DNA of 64,000 nt from Flagellimonas marinaquae (lineage in GTDB: Bacteria; Bacteroidota; Bacteroidia; Flavobacteriales; Flavobacteriaceae), in NCBI RefSeq assembly GCF_003992675.1, contig NZ_RZMZ01000015.1, positions 836,796 to 900,795 on the forward strand, given 5' to 3'. Under the pieces are notes generated by a model. That model had not been told where the DNA came from, ran no database searches, and worked only from the letters and a program-made list of their open reading frames with translations. The position numbers and the translations under genes were made by a program. This document shows positions 1 through 9,018 of the stretch, piece after piece (the first letter of the stretch is position 1; each line of letters opens with the position of its first letter).

Positions 1-349
1 GGGGAATTTTACTCAATCCTACAATATGTCCATTGGGAATGTAGGCTATATGAGCCTTGCCAAAAAATGGCAGCATATGGTGCTCACAGAGGGAATACAG
101 TTCAATATCTTTAATAATGACCATGTCGTCGTAATCTTCGGCAAACATGGCGCCTTTAAGAATTTCCTGTGGGTCCTGCTTGTATCCTTGGGTCAAAAAA
201 AGCATAGCTTTTGCCGCACGCTCAGGGGTTTTGAGCAATCCTTCCCGGGTGACATCCTCCCCGATGTCTTCCACTATTTTGGTAAAATGTTCCTTTACCT
301 CATTGGTAATTTGAATATTGTACTCTTCGAGGTTCCTATAAGGTGCCAT
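1..349 (-). CDS. folE: GTP cyclohydrolase I, N-terminal 116 residues, cut by the window edge
   Basis: Catalyses GTP to 7,8-dihydroneopterin triphosphate, the first step of tetrahydrofolate/pterin synthesis, in the cytoplasm. Seen: the frame opens at the ATG at 349 ([13 protein letters not shown]...) and runs off the left edge without a stop. Family landmarks are [14 protein letters not shown] (residues 37-50) and [18 protein letters not shown] (from residue 88), which holds the zinc-binding Cys and His residues of this family. The C-terminal half lies outside the window. The first 14 bases overlap the end of msrA, which is upstream on the same strand, so the two are probably co-transcribed with msrA first. 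Identity is close to certain; only the C-terminus is unseen. Confidence 0.95.
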   Translation of the reverse strand, partial: MAPYRNLEEYNIQITNEVKEHFTKIVEDIGEDVTREGLLKTPERAAKAMLFLTQGYKQDPQEILKGAMFAEDYDDMVIIKDIELYSLCEHHMLPFFGKAHIAYIPNGHIVGLSKIP

Positions 350-899
350 GTTTTAGCTTTTTTGAAAAATGGTTGTTCAGTTTTTTGATCTTTGGATCAA
401 TTATAAATTGACAATAGGGCTGTTGCCGGTTTTCGTTATAATAATTATGATGCTCTTCCTCGGCCAAATAAAATGGTTTTGCTTCGGATACGGCCGTGAC
501 TATGGGTGATGAAAATACGTTTTCCTTTTCCAATACTTGGATAAACTCTTCCGCCAATTGTTTTTGTTCCGGAGTTGTGTAAAAAATTTCACTACGATAT
601 TGGGTACCCACATCATTGCCCTGTCTGTTCAACGTAGTTGGGTCATGCGTAGCAAAAAAAACCTCCAAAAGTTCAGGATAAGATATTTTTTCAGGGTTGA
701 AGGTGATTTTTACCCCCTCGGCATGTCCAGTGCGGCCAGTACAAATTTCTCGATAGGCCGGATTTTTAATTGTTCCACCCGTATATCCGGAAACTACTTC
801 CTCTACTCCATTCAACCGCTGAAAAACAGCTTCGGTGCACCAAAAACAACCTCCGGCAAAAATGGCAATTTCCAAGTTTAAATTATTTTGTTCATTCAT
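336..899 (-). CDS. msrA: Peptide-methionine (S)-S-oxide reductase
   Basis: Reduces methionine-S-sulfoxide in proteins and free methionine, an oxidative damage repair role. The 187-aa protein is the usual length for a single-domain MsrA. The active-site motif [11 protein letters not shown] sits at residues 16-26 with the catalytic Cys at 18; [10 protein letters not shown] and YRSEIFY are further family blocks. No MsrB domain is fused. The ATG at 899 is preceded by a TAnnTTTG box (907-914). The 3' end overlaps folE by 14 bases, suggesting a two-gene unit. No signal peptide is seen, so the protein should be cytoplasmic. Confidence 0.96.
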   Translation of the reverse strand: MNEQNNLNLEIAIFAGGCFWCTEAVFQRLNGVEEVVSGYTGGTIKNPAYREICTGRTGHAEGVKITFNPEKISYPELLEVFFATHDPTTLNRQGNDVGTQYRSEIFYTTPEQKQLAEEFIQVLEKENVFSSPIVTAVSEAKPFYLAEEEHHNYYNENRQQPYCQFIIDPKIKKLNNHFSKKLKHGTL

Positions 900-906
900 T
901 TTGATT

Positions 907-914
907 CAAAGTTA
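907..914 (-). promoter_or_regulatory. -7 box TAACTTTG for msrA-folE
   Basis: On the minus strand this reads TAACTTTG, an exact match to the Bacteroidota -7 consensus TAnnTTTG, 7 bases ahead of the msrA ATG. No clear TTG -33 element is seen at 17-23 bases. The very short implied leader is typical of this window. Confidence 0.5.
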
Positions 915-1212
915 AACAATATTTATGGGTGATAATACATTCTAACAAATATTTATGGAATGATTTGTCGAATTTGTCGATAACACCTTAACTTTTAATA
1001 AAATGAATATCAGCCCATATTAATCTAAAAGTATAGTAGCTGCCCGCCAACGGATAGGTCGATAACATAAGCTTCCTATATCAAAAGCTAATTCACGTTA
1101 AATTGTGATTCATTTTTGTCAAAAATCCTTTAAACCGACAAATTTGTACGCTGAAAATGCAATCTTTGCGGTACAACAGTAATCCTTATCTTCGACCAGA
1201 GAAGTTGTACTT
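915..1212. other. Divergent intergenic region between msrA and lolD, no gene seen
   Basis: About 300 AT-rich bases between divergent genes. I find no convincing ORF and no strong hairpin. For the plus strand, CAAATTTG at 1139-1146 with a TTG at 1116-1118, and AATCTTTG at 1161-1168, are near matches to the -33/-7 consensus and could drive the ABC ATPase gene, but neither is perfect. Confidence 0.4.
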
Positions 1213-1881
1213 ATGATAAAGGCCACAAATATTCAAAAAAGTTACGGAGACCTCAAGGTATTGCAGGGGGTAAATCTGGACATACAAAAAGGAGAGGTGG
1301 TTTCCATTGTTGGGGCCTCCGGTGCAGGAAAAACCACTTTGCTACAAATTTTAGGCACCTTGGACACGCCGACCAACAAAGGGGAAAGCACCTTATTGAT
1401 CAACGATACCGATGTGAACCAACTCAACGACAAGTCTTTGGCCCAGTTTCGCAATGAACATATCGGGTTTATCTTCCAATTTCACCAATTATTGCCCGAA
1501 TTTACAGCACTTGAAAATGTCTGTATCCCAGCCTTTATCAAAAAAACGCCGAAAGCCGAGGCGGAAAATCGTGCGAAGGAATTACTGGATTTTTTAGGAT
1601 TAAAAGACCGTTATCACCATAAGCCCAATGCTTTATCGGGTGGAGAGCAGCAGCGCGTAGCCGTAGCCCGTTCGTTAATGAACAATCCTTCGGTAGTGTT
1701 GGCAGATGAACCCAGTGGAAATCTGGATTCTGAAAGCGCAGACAATCTGCACCAGCTATTTTTTAAACTGCGGGATGAGTTTGGGCAAACCTTTGTATTG
1801 GTGACCCATAATATGGAATTGGCCGATATGGCCGACCGAAAGCTCACCATGGTGGACGGATTGATAGTTTCCAAAGATTGA
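1213..1881 (+). CDS. lolD: ABC transporter ATP-binding protein, LolD/MacB type
   Basis: The ATPase subunit of an inner-membrane ABC complex of the LolCDE/MacB/FtsE superfamily, which releases lipoproteins or exports substrates using ATP. The 222-aa length and compact form fit LolD. Walker A GASGAGKT (34-41), signature LSGGEQQR (about 143), Walker [12 protein letters not shown] (about 162) and an H-loop LVTHNME are all intact. No permease (LolC/E) gene is adjacent; the partner must lie elsewhere, as often in this family. The next gene starts one base after the stop, so the two are probably co-transcribed. The assignment to lipoprotein sorting rather than drug export is inference from family similarity. 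Confidence 0.85.
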   Translation: MIKATNIQKSYGDLKVLQGVNLDIQKGEVVSIVGASGAGKTTLLQILGTLDTPTNKGESTLLINDTDVNQLNDKSLAQFRNEHIGFIFQFHQLLPEFTALENVCIPAFIKKTPKAEAENRAKELLDFLGLKDRYHHKPNALSGGEQQRVAVARSLMNNPSVVLADEPSGNLDSESADNLHQLFFKLRDEFGQTFVLVTHNMELADMADRKLTMVDGLIVSKD

Positions 1882-1882
1882 T

Positions 1883-2647
1883 ATGACCAAAGCGGAGCTC
1901 AAGGAATTTTTGGATGCCAAAGTTGAGGAATACAACCATCCTCGATTTTTGGATGATGATCCTTTACAAATTCCGCATCGCTTTACACAAAAGGAGGATA
2001 TCGAAATCAGTGCTTTTTTGACGGCCACCATTGCTTGGGGGAACCGCAAAAGTATTATCAACAATGCCACAAGATTGATGGAGTTGATGGGCCATACGCC
2101 CTATGATTTTGTGATGAACCATTCCGAAGATGATTTGGAGCGCCTCTCCCCTTTCGTTCACCGCACGTTCAATGGTATCGACCTTGGTTACTTTGTAACC
2201 AGTTTGCACCATATCTATATGAATCACGGTGGATTGGAAACCATTTTTACCAACCACCAGACCAAGAATTCCATGCAACCTGCCATTTCTAAGTTTAAGG
2301 AAGTATTTTTTGAGCTGCCCCATCGACATCGGACCCAAAAGCACGTTTCCGACCCAAATAAAGGTTCTGCCGCCAAGCGCATCAATATGTTTTTGCGTTG
2401 GATGGTACGGGACAACAGTACAGGCGTGGATTTTGGAGTATGGAAGGATATTGACCCTTCCAAGCTCTCCTGTCCCTTAGATGTGCATTCGGGCAATGTA
2501 GCGCGCAAACTAAAATTGCTCAAACGCAAACAGAACGATGCCAAAGCCTTGTTGGAGCTGGATAAAAACCTCCGAAAACTAGACCCCGGAGACCCCGTAA
2601 AATATGACTTCGCACTATTTGGGCTGGGGGTTTTTGAAAGGTTCTAG
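1883..2647 (+). CDS. TIGR02757 (DUF2400) family protein
   Basis: A 254-aa cytoplasmic protein of a family conserved in Bacteroidota and a few other groups whose biochemical function is not known to me. Recognised by the N-terminal LKEFLDAKVEEYNHPRF, by DPLQIPHRF, by AFLTATIAWGNRKSII and by a C-terminal DPGDPVKYDFALFGLGV block. No signal peptide or membrane segment is visible. It begins one base after the LolD-type gene, so translational coupling is likely. DNA-repair (HhH) relatedness has been suggested for similar proteins but nothing in the sequence proves it. Confidence 0.85.
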   Translation: MTKAELKEFLDAKVEEYNHPRFLDDDPLQIPHRFTQKEDIEISAFLTATIAWGNRKSIINNATRLMELMGHTPYDFVMNHSEDDLERLSPFVHRTFNGIDLGYFVTSLHHIYMNHGGLETIFTNHQTKNSMQPAISKFKEVFFELPHRHRTQKHVSDPNKGSAAKRINMFLRWMVRDNSTGVDFGVWKDIDPSKLSCPLDVHSGNVARKLKLLKRKQNDAKALLELDKNLRKLDPGDPVKYDFALFGLGVFERF

Positions 2648-2695
2648 TCTAGTATACCAGCTCAACTTCAGTGGCAGATCTTAAAACCATGCATG

Positions 2696-3523
2696 TTATT
2701 TGGTAAACGGGTACGTGGTGCCTAAAATCGTTATGGTGGAATTGGTATAATTCAATTCGATATCTTTGATATCGCCTAGGTCTACGCTCAAAACCCCAGA
2801 TTTGATGCCCCGTGGTACTAAAACAAAGTGTAAAGGTTCAATGGTGCTCAAGGAATAATCCAATCCAGCGGAACTGATTCCCGTTTGCAGCCCATCCAAC
2901 AAATACTCATCATCCCAAATGTTCAGTGGCGTTTCGCTCCCTGAAATCCAAGTTCGTTTTGAATCTTCTTGATATTGAATGACGTCCCCAACTTTAGTGG
3001 TTATTTTTCCATCATTGATTTCCACGCTGTATTCCAGATGTCCATCCTCGTTTGCACCCAAATTTTCTACAATGTGGGTGCCTTCCACCTTGTAGTCGTT
3101 ATGGTAGTAATCTTGAAAAGTTGCCGTATGGGTACTTTCCGGTTGTCCATACCAGTTGGTGGAAACAACGGTCACCACTCCCTTGCGAAGAACACCATCT
3201 TGCCCCAACATACCATCTTTAAAATCGACCGTAATTGTTTTGGGGAAATTCACAAAATCGGCCGGGGAAACGGTAATTTCCACTTGTGATGTCATGTTTA
3301 AAGTAGTTTTCCCTGCTGAACCTGCTGTATTGTTCTCAGCGCCCAAAATAGCATCTCCATTACTGTTACCCACATCCTGGAAAATTTTGTTGACCAGCAC
3401 GTACTCCGTTAGAGCATTGATGGCAGCGTCTGATGTGGTATCTGGTGCGTTATTCGGGATAGCATCTTCCTTGTCACATCCCATAAGAAGAAGAACCAAA
3501 GTAGGTAGGATAAGTTTTTTCAT
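2696..3523 (-). CDS. Hypothetical lipoprotein
   Basis: I do not recognise this family. The 275-aa product starts MKKLILPTLVLLLMGCDKED, a clean lipoprotein signal with lipobox LLMGC, so Cys16 should be lipidated. After an Asp/Asn-rich linker the rest looks like a beta-rich exported domain with alternating polar and hydrophobic residues, including WYGQPESTHTATFQDYYHND and a C-terminal ITILGTTYPFTK. It is monocistronic and convergent with the TIGR02757 gene 49 bases away. No catalytic motif is visible. Confidence 0.8.
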   Translation of the reverse strand: MKKLILPTLVLLLMGCDKEDAIPNNAPDTTSDAAINALTEYVLVNKIFQDVGNSNGDAILGAENNTAGSAGKTTLNMTSQVEITVSPADFVNFPKTITVDFKDGMLGQDGVLRKGVVTVVSTNWYGQPESTHTATFQDYYHNDYKVEGTHIVENLGANEDGHLEYSVEINDGKITTKVGDVIQYQEDSKRTWISGSETPLNIWDDEYLLDGLQTGISSAGLDYSLSTIEPLHFVLVPRGIKSGVLSVDLGDIKDIELNYTNSTITILGTTYPFTK

Positions 3524-3766
3524 AATGTCTAAGATTTGTTATTACAAAAAAAACAAAATTCAACTGATCGTCATGTTAAAATCCCTTTTATTTTTTATGT
3601 TAAACGTTGGTATTGAATTGTTTAAGACCTACATAATACTGTTTTCAAAACTTTTATTAATTGAAAGAATCCATGTATTTAAATTAAATATCCAACTTCA
3701 TAATCAATTATTCTTGTGGTTGATGCTATTTTGGTGTATTTTTACATCACATCAAATAATCAAATC

Positions 3767-4012
3767 ATGGCTCGTCAAAGTATTTCTTTTACCAAACCCA
3801 ACGATGAATGGCTTAAATCGCAAGTAGAAAGTGAAGAATATTCCAGTAAAAGTGAGCTTGTCAACGATTTGATACGCCAAGCTAGAAGGCAACAAGCACA
3901 AATCGATTGGATAAAGGCTAAATTGGAAAAAGCTGAAAAGAGTGGGTTCACCAATGATAGCAAGGAAGATATCCTGAACGAATCCAAGTTAAATTTGAAT
4001 GACGAAATATAG
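3767..4012 (+). CDS. parD: ParD/CopG-type antitoxin
   Basis: The 81-aa product is the antitoxin of a type II toxin-antitoxin pair and should bind its own promoter and the ParE toxin. The N-terminus MARQSISFTKPNDEWLKSQV resembles a ribbon-helix-helix beta strand and first helix, followed by EYSSKSELVNDLIRQARR, typical of ParD. The C-terminal acidic tail (LNESKLNLNDEI) would wrap the toxin. ATG 3767 is chosen over an upstream in-frame start because family members begin MARQ/MAKQ. The 3' end overlaps the toxin gene by 14 bases, the standard coupling of antitoxin and toxin. Confidence 0.9.
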   Translation: MARQSISFTKPNDEWLKSQVESEEYSSKSELVNDLIRQARRQQAQIDWIKAKLEKAEKSGFTNDSKEDILNESKLNLNDEI

Positions 4013-4286
4013 GTTAAGTAATACCGCAAAAGAAGACTTAATTAGAATTCATCGGTTTGGGGTTCAAAAGTTCGGGGTGACCCAAGCTGATAACTATTTT
4101 GAGAACTTTTTTAACTATTTCGACATTATCGCCCAAAACCCTTATTCTTTTGAATCTGTAGACCATATCAAAAAAGGTTATAAGCGCTGTGTTTGTGGCT
4201 CTGACAGTATTTATTATAGAATCAATGGCGACATTGTAGAAATAATGGCTATTGTTGGACGACAAGATGTGACCGATATTTTGTAA
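3999..4286 (+). CDS. parE: ParE/RelE-family toxin
   Basis: A 95-aa RelE/ParE fold toxin; ParE members poison DNA gyrase, RelE members cleave mRNA on ribosomes. Seen: N-terminal KYRLSNTAKEDLIRIHRFGV, central QADNYFENFFNYFDIIAQNP and C-terminal YRINGDIVEIMAIVGRQD, the usual ParE pattern. The antitoxin gene lies directly upstream and overlaps by 14 bases. A Cys-rich KRCVCGSDSIYYRI segment replaces the more common KRxxxxxHxIYYR; the family is variable there. ParE rather than RelE activity is inferred from the ParD-type partner. Confidence 0.9.
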   Translation: MTKYRLSNTAKEDLIRIHRFGVQKFGVTQADNYFENFFNYFDIIAQNPYSFESVDHIKKGYKRCVCGSDSIYYRINGDIVEIMAIVGRQDVTDIL

Positions 4287-4301
4287 TAGAGCTATAGTTT
4301 T

Positions 4302-5441
4302 TCAACCCCCAAACCCATAATCAGGCTCAAAATCCAACATGATTGTTTCTCCTCCATTCGCAATGGATTGGTATATGGCCTCAACAATCATCATATCGCG
4401 TTTTCCCATTTCACCAGGAGCTTTGTTGGGCTCACCAAACAACACGTGGCGTGCAAAATCGTCCATTTGCAATTTTTGCTGACTTTCGTGCGGAAAATTT
4501 AAGACGTCCCCCCTCGACGTTTCACCACTCAAGGGACCGTAGTTATTGGCCGGCTGCAAACGAAACCATCCCGAAGAACCTGAAACATACATGGCATTTG
4601 CGTTAAAATTATGCGAGGTAGTAATGTTACCCACTGCCCCACTCGGGAATTTCAACTGGGCGGTTATGGTTTCATCGGTATCCTTGAAATAATCAGGACG
4701 CGTACTAAACTCTTGTGCTGCAACCGATATTGGGTTCTCCCCCGTACCATAAATCGTGCTCTGGATGGCATAAACACCCATGTTGACCAGAGCGCCACCA
4801 CCGGAAAGTGAACGGTCCAATCGCCATTGGTCAGGATTGCCCGTAGAGCGGTATGCGGCATCAGCCGAAACAAATAACACATCGCCAAAGGTCTTTTTAC
4901 GAACAAATTCCTTGACCTGTTGGGTGTAGGGTTCGGAATGCAGACGATAGCCCATACCCAGTTTTACACCCGCTTCCTTGCACGCATCGATAATCGCATC
5001 ACATTCGGCAACACTGATACCCATGGGTTTTTCACAAATGACATGCTTACCGGCCTTGGCCGCCCGTATGCTGAATTCTGCGTGCATACTATTCGGAAGC
5101 ACCACATATACCACATCGATATCCTCATTATTGGCGATGTCGTCAAAATTCTGATAGTTGTAGATATTCTTTTCCGGTATACCATATTTATCGGCCCACA
5201 TCTGTTCCTTGGTCGAGGTTCCAGTTACAATTCCTGCCAAATAACAATGTTGGGTATCCTGCAGGGCAGGTGCCAATTGATAAGTGCTATAACTTCCCAA
5301 TCCAACCAGTGCTATGCCCAGTTTTTCCTTATTCTGATTGGCACCCATGGCACAGGCAAAGGGAGCAGATGATAGCAAAGCGGCTCCGCCAATTCCTTTT
5401 GCGGTGAGACTGTTAAAATTTCTTCGGGTAAGGGGTTTCAT
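4302..5441 (-). CDS. Gfo/Idh/MocA family oxidoreductase with Tat-like signal
   Basis: NAD(P)-dependent oxidoreductase of the glucose-fructose oxidoreductase type, probably acting on a sugar or sugar derivative in the periplasm. The 379-aa protein opens with a twin-arginine motif LTRRNFNSL and a hydrophobic stretch ending near residue 32. The Rossmann domain begins at LGIALVGLGSYSTYQLAPAL; the catalytic-lysine motif KAGKHVICEKPMGIS follows at about 131-145. The C-terminal alpha/beta domain includes GGGALVNMGVYAIQ. It is monocistronic. A second Tat-type Gfo/Idh gene lies at 42.2-43.5 kb. Substrate is unknown. Confidence 0.9.
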   Translation of the reverse strand: MKPLTRRNFNSLTAKGIGGAALLSSAPFACAMGANQNKEKLGIALVGLGSYSTYQLAPALQDTQHCYLAGIVTGTSTKEQMWADKYGIPEKNIYNYQNFDDIANNEDIDVVYVVLPNSMHAEFSIRAAKAGKHVICEKPMGISVAECDAIIDACKEAGVKLGMGYRLHSEPYTQQVKEFVRKKTFGDVLFVSADAAYRSTGNPDQWRLDRSLSGGGALVNMGVYAIQSTIYGTGENPISVAAQEFSTRPDYFKDTDETITAQLKFPSGAVGNITTSHNFNANAMYVSGSSGWFRLQPANNYGPLSGETSRGDVLNFPHESQQKLQMDDFARHVLFGEPNKAPGEMGKRDMMIVEAIYQSIANGGETIMLDFEPDYGFGG

Positions 5442-5569
5442 GCAATGTGGTTTTCAGGTTTCACCTAAAATTAAGCATAATGAGCTAATTCTTAATTACT
5501 ATTCTTTTAACAAGGGAAAAACTATCAAATTCCCTATTTTTATGAACTAGATTAATTCAACCAATTCAT

Positions 5570-7054
5570 ATGAAAAAATGCTTACTATTGGGCCTTGTGC
5601 TTTGCACATCGATGGCCTTTGCACAAGAAAGAAAGATTCCTGTCGACACAGCGATTACCACACAGCATTCCGTGACCATTAATGGTGCGCGCATCGATTA
5701 CACGGCTACTACTGGTACCCAACCTGTTTGGGACGAAATGGGAAAACCCATTGCTGCACTACATTATACCTATTACACCAAAAATGATGTTCGGGACAGG
5801 GCATCACGACCTTTATTGATTTCGTTTAACGGTGGGCCAGGCTCCGGTTCGGTTTGGATGCACTTGGCCTATACTGGTCCGCGTATCCTTAAAATCGATG
5901 ACGAAGGTTATCCCGTGCAGCCCTACGGAGTAAAGGAAAATCCCTATTCCGTTTTGGATGTTACCGATATTGTTTACGTAAATCCTGCAAATACAGGGTA
6001 TTCGCGAACCATTCCTGAAACAGGGAAAGAGGTGGACCGTGAAAAATTCTTCGGAATCAATGCGGATACGAAATACTTGGCCGAATGGCTCAATACTTTT
6101 GTGACTCGAAACAACAGGTGGCGTTCACCTAAATATATTGTGGGAGAAAGCTACGGTGGTACCCGTGTGATGGGGCTTTCCTTGGCGCTACAAAACCAAC
6201 AGTGGATATATTTGAACGGGGTGATCATGGTTTCTCCTGCCGATTACAAAGTATTCCGTGACAACGACCCGGTTTCCAGCGCCTTGAACCTTCCTTATTT
6301 TGCAGCTGCAGCCTGGCACCACAAAGCCCTACCGTCCGATTTGCAAAGCAAGGACCTTCTTGAAGTACTGCCAGAGGTGGAAGAATTCACTATTAACGAA
6401 TTATTGCCGGCCATTGCCAAAGGTGGCTTTATACCGGATTCGGAACGTAAAGCCATCGCCGACAAAATGGCCAGATATTCTGGATTAAACTCAAAAGATA
6501 TTATTGACCACAACTTGGATGTACCCACACAATTTTTCTGGAAGGCTTTAATGCGGGATAAGGGTGGTTACACCGTGGGACGTTTAGATAGCCGCTATTT
6601 GGGTATCGACAAAACACTGGCGGGCACAAGTCCGGATTATTCTCCAGAATTGACGTCTTGGTTGCATAGCTTCACCCCGGCCATCAACTATTATTTGCAA
6701 GAAGAGTTAGGGTTTAAAACAGACATCAAATACAATATGTTTGGCCCAGTACGTCCTTGGGATGACAGTAATGACAATGTTCGGGACAATTTGCGCCAAG
6801 CAATGGCCCAGAACCCTTACTTGAACGTTTTGGTACAATCGGGTTATTATGATGGCGCCTGCACCTATTTTGCCGCCAAATACACCATGTCTCAGGTAGA
6901 CCCTAGTGGCAGAATGAAAGACCGATTTGAGTTTAAAGGCTATCGTTCCGGACACATGATGTATTTGAGAAAAGAGGATTTGAAAACGGCCAATGAGGAC
7001 ATTAGGGCGTTTATTTTGCGTACCCAAGCCAACGGAAAGAGCGCGAAATATTAA
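5570..7054 (+). CDS. S10 family serine carboxypeptidase-like peptidase
   Basis: Exported alpha/beta-hydrolase peptidase of family S10, expected to remove C-terminal residues from peptides. The 494-aa protein starts with a signal peptide (MKKCLLLGLVLCTSMAFAQ). SFNGGPGSGSVWMHL forms the oxyanion-hole region, VGESYGGTR carries the nucleophilic Ser, SGYYDGAC the Asp and GYRSGHMMYL the His of the triad. It is followed by a good terminator (7079-7113) and is probably transcribed alone. Its role is likely peptide nutrition or cell-wall turnover; this part is inference. Confidence 0.92.
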   Translation: MKKCLLLGLVLCTSMAFAQERKIPVDTAITTQHSVTINGARIDYTATTGTQPVWDEMGKPIAALHYTYYTKNDVRDRASRPLLISFNGGPGSGSVWMHLAYTGPRILKIDDEGYPVQPYGVKENPYSVLDVTDIVYVNPANTGYSRTIPETGKEVDREKFFGINADTKYLAEWLNTFVTRNNRWRSPKYIVGESYGGTRVMGLSLALQNQQWIYLNGVIMVSPADYKVFRDNDPVSSALNLPYFAAAAWHHKALPSDLQSKDLLEVLPEVEEFTINELLPAIAKGGFIPDSERKAIADKMARYSGLNSKDIIDHNLDVPTQFFWKALMRDKGGYTVGRLDSRYLGIDKTLAGTSPDYSPELTSWLHSFTPAINYYLQEELGFKTDIKYNMFGPVRPWDDSNDNVRDNLRQAMAQNPYLNVLVQSGYYDGACTYFAAKYTMSQVDPSGRMKDRFEFKGYRSGHMMYLRKEDLKTANEDIRAFILRTQANGKSAKY

Positions 7055-7078
7055 TCCAAACCAAAGTAAAACTGATAC

Positions 7079-7113
7079 AAGCGGTGTGACATACTTTCAC
7101 GCCGCTTTTTTTA
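7079..7113 (+). terminator. Rho-independent terminator after the S10 peptidase
   Basis: AAGCGGTGTGA pairs with TCACGCCGCTT (one T-G wobble) around a short loop and is followed by a run of seven T. It lies 24 bases after the stop at 7054. Confidence 0.85.
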
Positions 7114-7162
7114 TTTGAATGAGTTTGATTGAAATTCTCTATTTTTAAAAAAACCTTATCCC

Positions 7163-7858
7163 GTGAAAAAAAACACGCTACTCTTTATCATGTTATCATT
7201 CTTAGGATTGTCGAGCGGCTCAAAAATCAACGCGCAAGATTGGCCCAATTTGGAAAAGTATCAAACAGCAAATGCCGAACTTCCTGCTGCCACAGACGGA
7301 GAGGACCGTGTAGTTTTTATGGGCAATTCCATAACCGAAATGTGGAAGGATGCCAACCCCGATTTTTTTAAGGAGAATCCGTATGTAAATCGAGGGATTG
7401 GTGGCCAAACCACACCCCAAATGCTGCTGCGTTTTCGCCAAGATGTTATTGACCTACATCCAAAAGTCGTAGTGATTTTGGCTGGCACCAATGACATTGC
7501 GGGCAATACAGGCCCCATGACCTTGGAGCAAATCCATGACAATATCCTATCCATGGTGGAATTGGCCAAGGCCAATAGTATCAAGCCCATTGTTTGTTCA
7601 GTACTGCCTGCCGTTGATTATCCATGGAGGCCAGGTAAAGAGCCCAATATCAAAATACCAAAGCTCAATACTATGCTCAAAGCCATGGCCGAGTCACAAA
7701 ATGTCATGTATGTGGATTATTTCTCTGAAATGGCGGATGATAGAAACGGACTTCCGTCCAAATTGACGACCGATGAAGTACATGTTACCAAAGCAGGATA
7801 TGAGATTATGGAGCGCATGGTGAAAGATGCCATTGATAAAACACTGCATCAAAACTAA
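7163..7858 (+). CDS. SGNH/GDSL-family hydrolase (acylhydrolase/esterase), exported
   Basis: A 231-aa SGNH hydrolase, probably a periplasmic or secreted esterase or carbohydrate deacetylase. Block I is VVFMGNSITEMW (Ser nucleophile; the family has GDS or GNS here), block II GIGGQTT, block III LAGTNDI, block V DEVHVTKAGY with the Asp/His pair. The start is GTG at 7163: it gives an intact signal peptide with a basic N-terminus (MKKNTLLFIML...INAQ), whereas the first in-frame ATG would delete the positive charges. Similar proteins act as PAF-acetylhydrolase-like or sialate esterases. Substrate cannot be told. Confidence 0.9.
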   Translation: MKKNTLLFIMLSFLGLSSGSKINAQDWPNLEKYQTANAELPAATDGEDRVVFMGNSITEMWKDANPDFFKENPYVNRGIGGQTTPQMLLRFRQDVIDLHPKVVVILAGTNDIAGNTGPMTLEQIHDNILSMVELAKANSIKPIVCSVLPAVDYPWRPGKEPNIKIPKLNTMLKAMAESQNVMYVDYFSEMADDRNGLPSKLTTDEVHVTKAGYEIMERMVKDAIDKTLHQN

Positions 7859-7897
7859 TCGAAATTCAATTCAAACAAATACGCATGGGAATTTAGT

Positions 7898-7905
7898 TAG
7901 CTTTG
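7898..7905 (+). promoter_or_regulatory. TAGCTTTG -7-like box at the glycosyltransferase start
   Basis: Exact match to TAnnTTTG, but only 3 bases before the ATG at 7909. If used, transcription would begin at or just inside the gene, meaning a leaderless message; chance occurrence is as likely. Confidence 0.25.
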
Positions 7906-7908
7906 AAC

Positions 7909-8916
7909 ATGGAAAATGGCAAGGTCAGCATCATAATTCCCTTCAAAAACACGGCCCAGTACCTTCCCGAATGTTTGGATTCCATTCGTAACCAAACTTA
8001 TAGAGATTGGGAAGTATTAGCGGTCAACGACCATTCTACGGATAAAAGTTTTGACATCCTTACCTCATATGCCCAACAGGATGAGCGTATCAAGATCTTT
8101 CAAAATCAAGGACATGGCATCATTCCAGCACTACAAACAGGCTATGCCCAGTGCCAAGGAAACTTTGTAACCCGCATGGATTCGGATGATATCATGAAAC
8201 CCCATCGTTTGGAGGTCATGGTAATTTCTTTACTAAAACACGGAACAGGTCATGTTGCTGTGGGACAAGTGAAATACTTTTCAGATAGGGGCATAAGCAA
8301 CGGTTACGAACGTTATGAAGCATGGTTGAACCGTTTGACCGCTACCGGGACCAATTTTGATGAACTCTACAAGGAATGCGTAATCCCTTCGCCCTGTTGG
8401 ATGACCTACCGTGAAGATTTTGAAAAATGTCAAGGTTTTGAGCCCAACCGATACCCTGAAGATTACGACCTCACCTTCCGTCTTTATGAACATGGCTTAA
8501 CCATCATTCCCTGCGACCAAGTGCTACATCTATGGCGCGATTACGACACTCGAACCTCGCGCACCCATGAACACTACGCCCAGAATTACTTTTTGGACAT
8601 TAAACTACACTACTTTTTAAAACTCAATTATGACCCAAAACGACCCTTAGTGATATGGGGTGCGGGATTTAAGGGAAAAAAAATTGCCAGAGGACTAAAG
8701 AAAAGAAATCTGGACTTTATTTGGTTGTGCGATAACCCAAAGAAAATAGGTAAGAAAATCTATGGTAAACAATTGGTTCATTTTGAGGCATTGCAGGAAC
8801 TGAATAACCCGCAGAGCATCATCACAGTGGCAAACGAAGAAGCCCAAAAAGAGATTCGGACCTATTTTTCTGACTTAGGACAATCCCCGATGCTGGATTA
8901 TTTCTTTTTTTGTTGA
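7909..8916 (+). CDS. Glycosyltransferase family 2 with C-terminal nucleotide-binding-like domain
   Basis: GT-A fold inverting glycosyltransferase. The ATG at 7909 gives 335 aa; an in-frame TTG two codons upstream is less likely. The N-terminal domain has the GT2 hallmarks VSIIIPFKNTAQYLPECLDS, the acidic NDHST segment and the metal-binding TRMDSDD. From about residue 245 a second module begins, PLVIWGAGFKGKKIARGLKK, which looks like a Rossmann glycine-rich loop followed by CDNPKKIGKKIYGK; this resembles the nucleotide-binding part of sugar-modifying enzymes. No membrane segment. It stands alone, not in a polysaccharide cluster, so its acceptor is unknown. Confidence 0.85.
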   Translation: MENGKVSIIIPFKNTAQYLPECLDSIRNQTYRDWEVLAVNDHSTDKSFDILTSYAQQDERIKIFQNQGHGIIPALQTGYAQCQGNFVTRMDSDDIMKPHRLEVMVISLLKHGTGHVAVGQVKYFSDRGISNGYERYEAWLNRLTATGTNFDELYKECVIPSPCWMTYREDFEKCQGFEPNRYPEDYDLTFRLYEHGLTIIPCDQVLHLWRDYDTRTSRTHEHYAQNYFLDIKLHYFLKLNYDPKRPLVIWGAGFKGKKIARGLKKRNLDFIWLCDNPKKIGKKIYGKQLVHFEALQELNNPQSIITVANEEAQKEIRTYFSDLGQSPMLDYFFFC

Positions 8917-8930
8917 GATTTAAAAAGCGG

Positions 8931-8955
8931 TTCTTCGCTTTGCTCAGAATGATAG
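8931..8955. repeat. Fragment of a dispersed intergenic repeat
   Basis: TTCTTCGCTTTGCTCAGAAT plus flanking bases resembles a short dispersed palindromic sequence (TTCTTCGCT...CTCAGAATGA type) that I recall from many bacterial intergenic regions. Only one partial copy is here. Confidence 0.3.
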
Positions 8956-9018
8956 TGAACTTTAAATTGTAAATCCGTTAATCATAAATGAAGTTTGAAT
9001 TTGGAATGTTTTAATGCC

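Noticed and set aside
3700..3766. Type II autoregulatory operator upstream of parD
   Set aside because: Short TGATG/CATCA half-sites exist but no convincing palindrome.
4302..5441. Insertion of a mobile element around the ParDE genes
   Set aside because: No terminal inverted repeats, target duplications or transposase fragments are visible at the borders.
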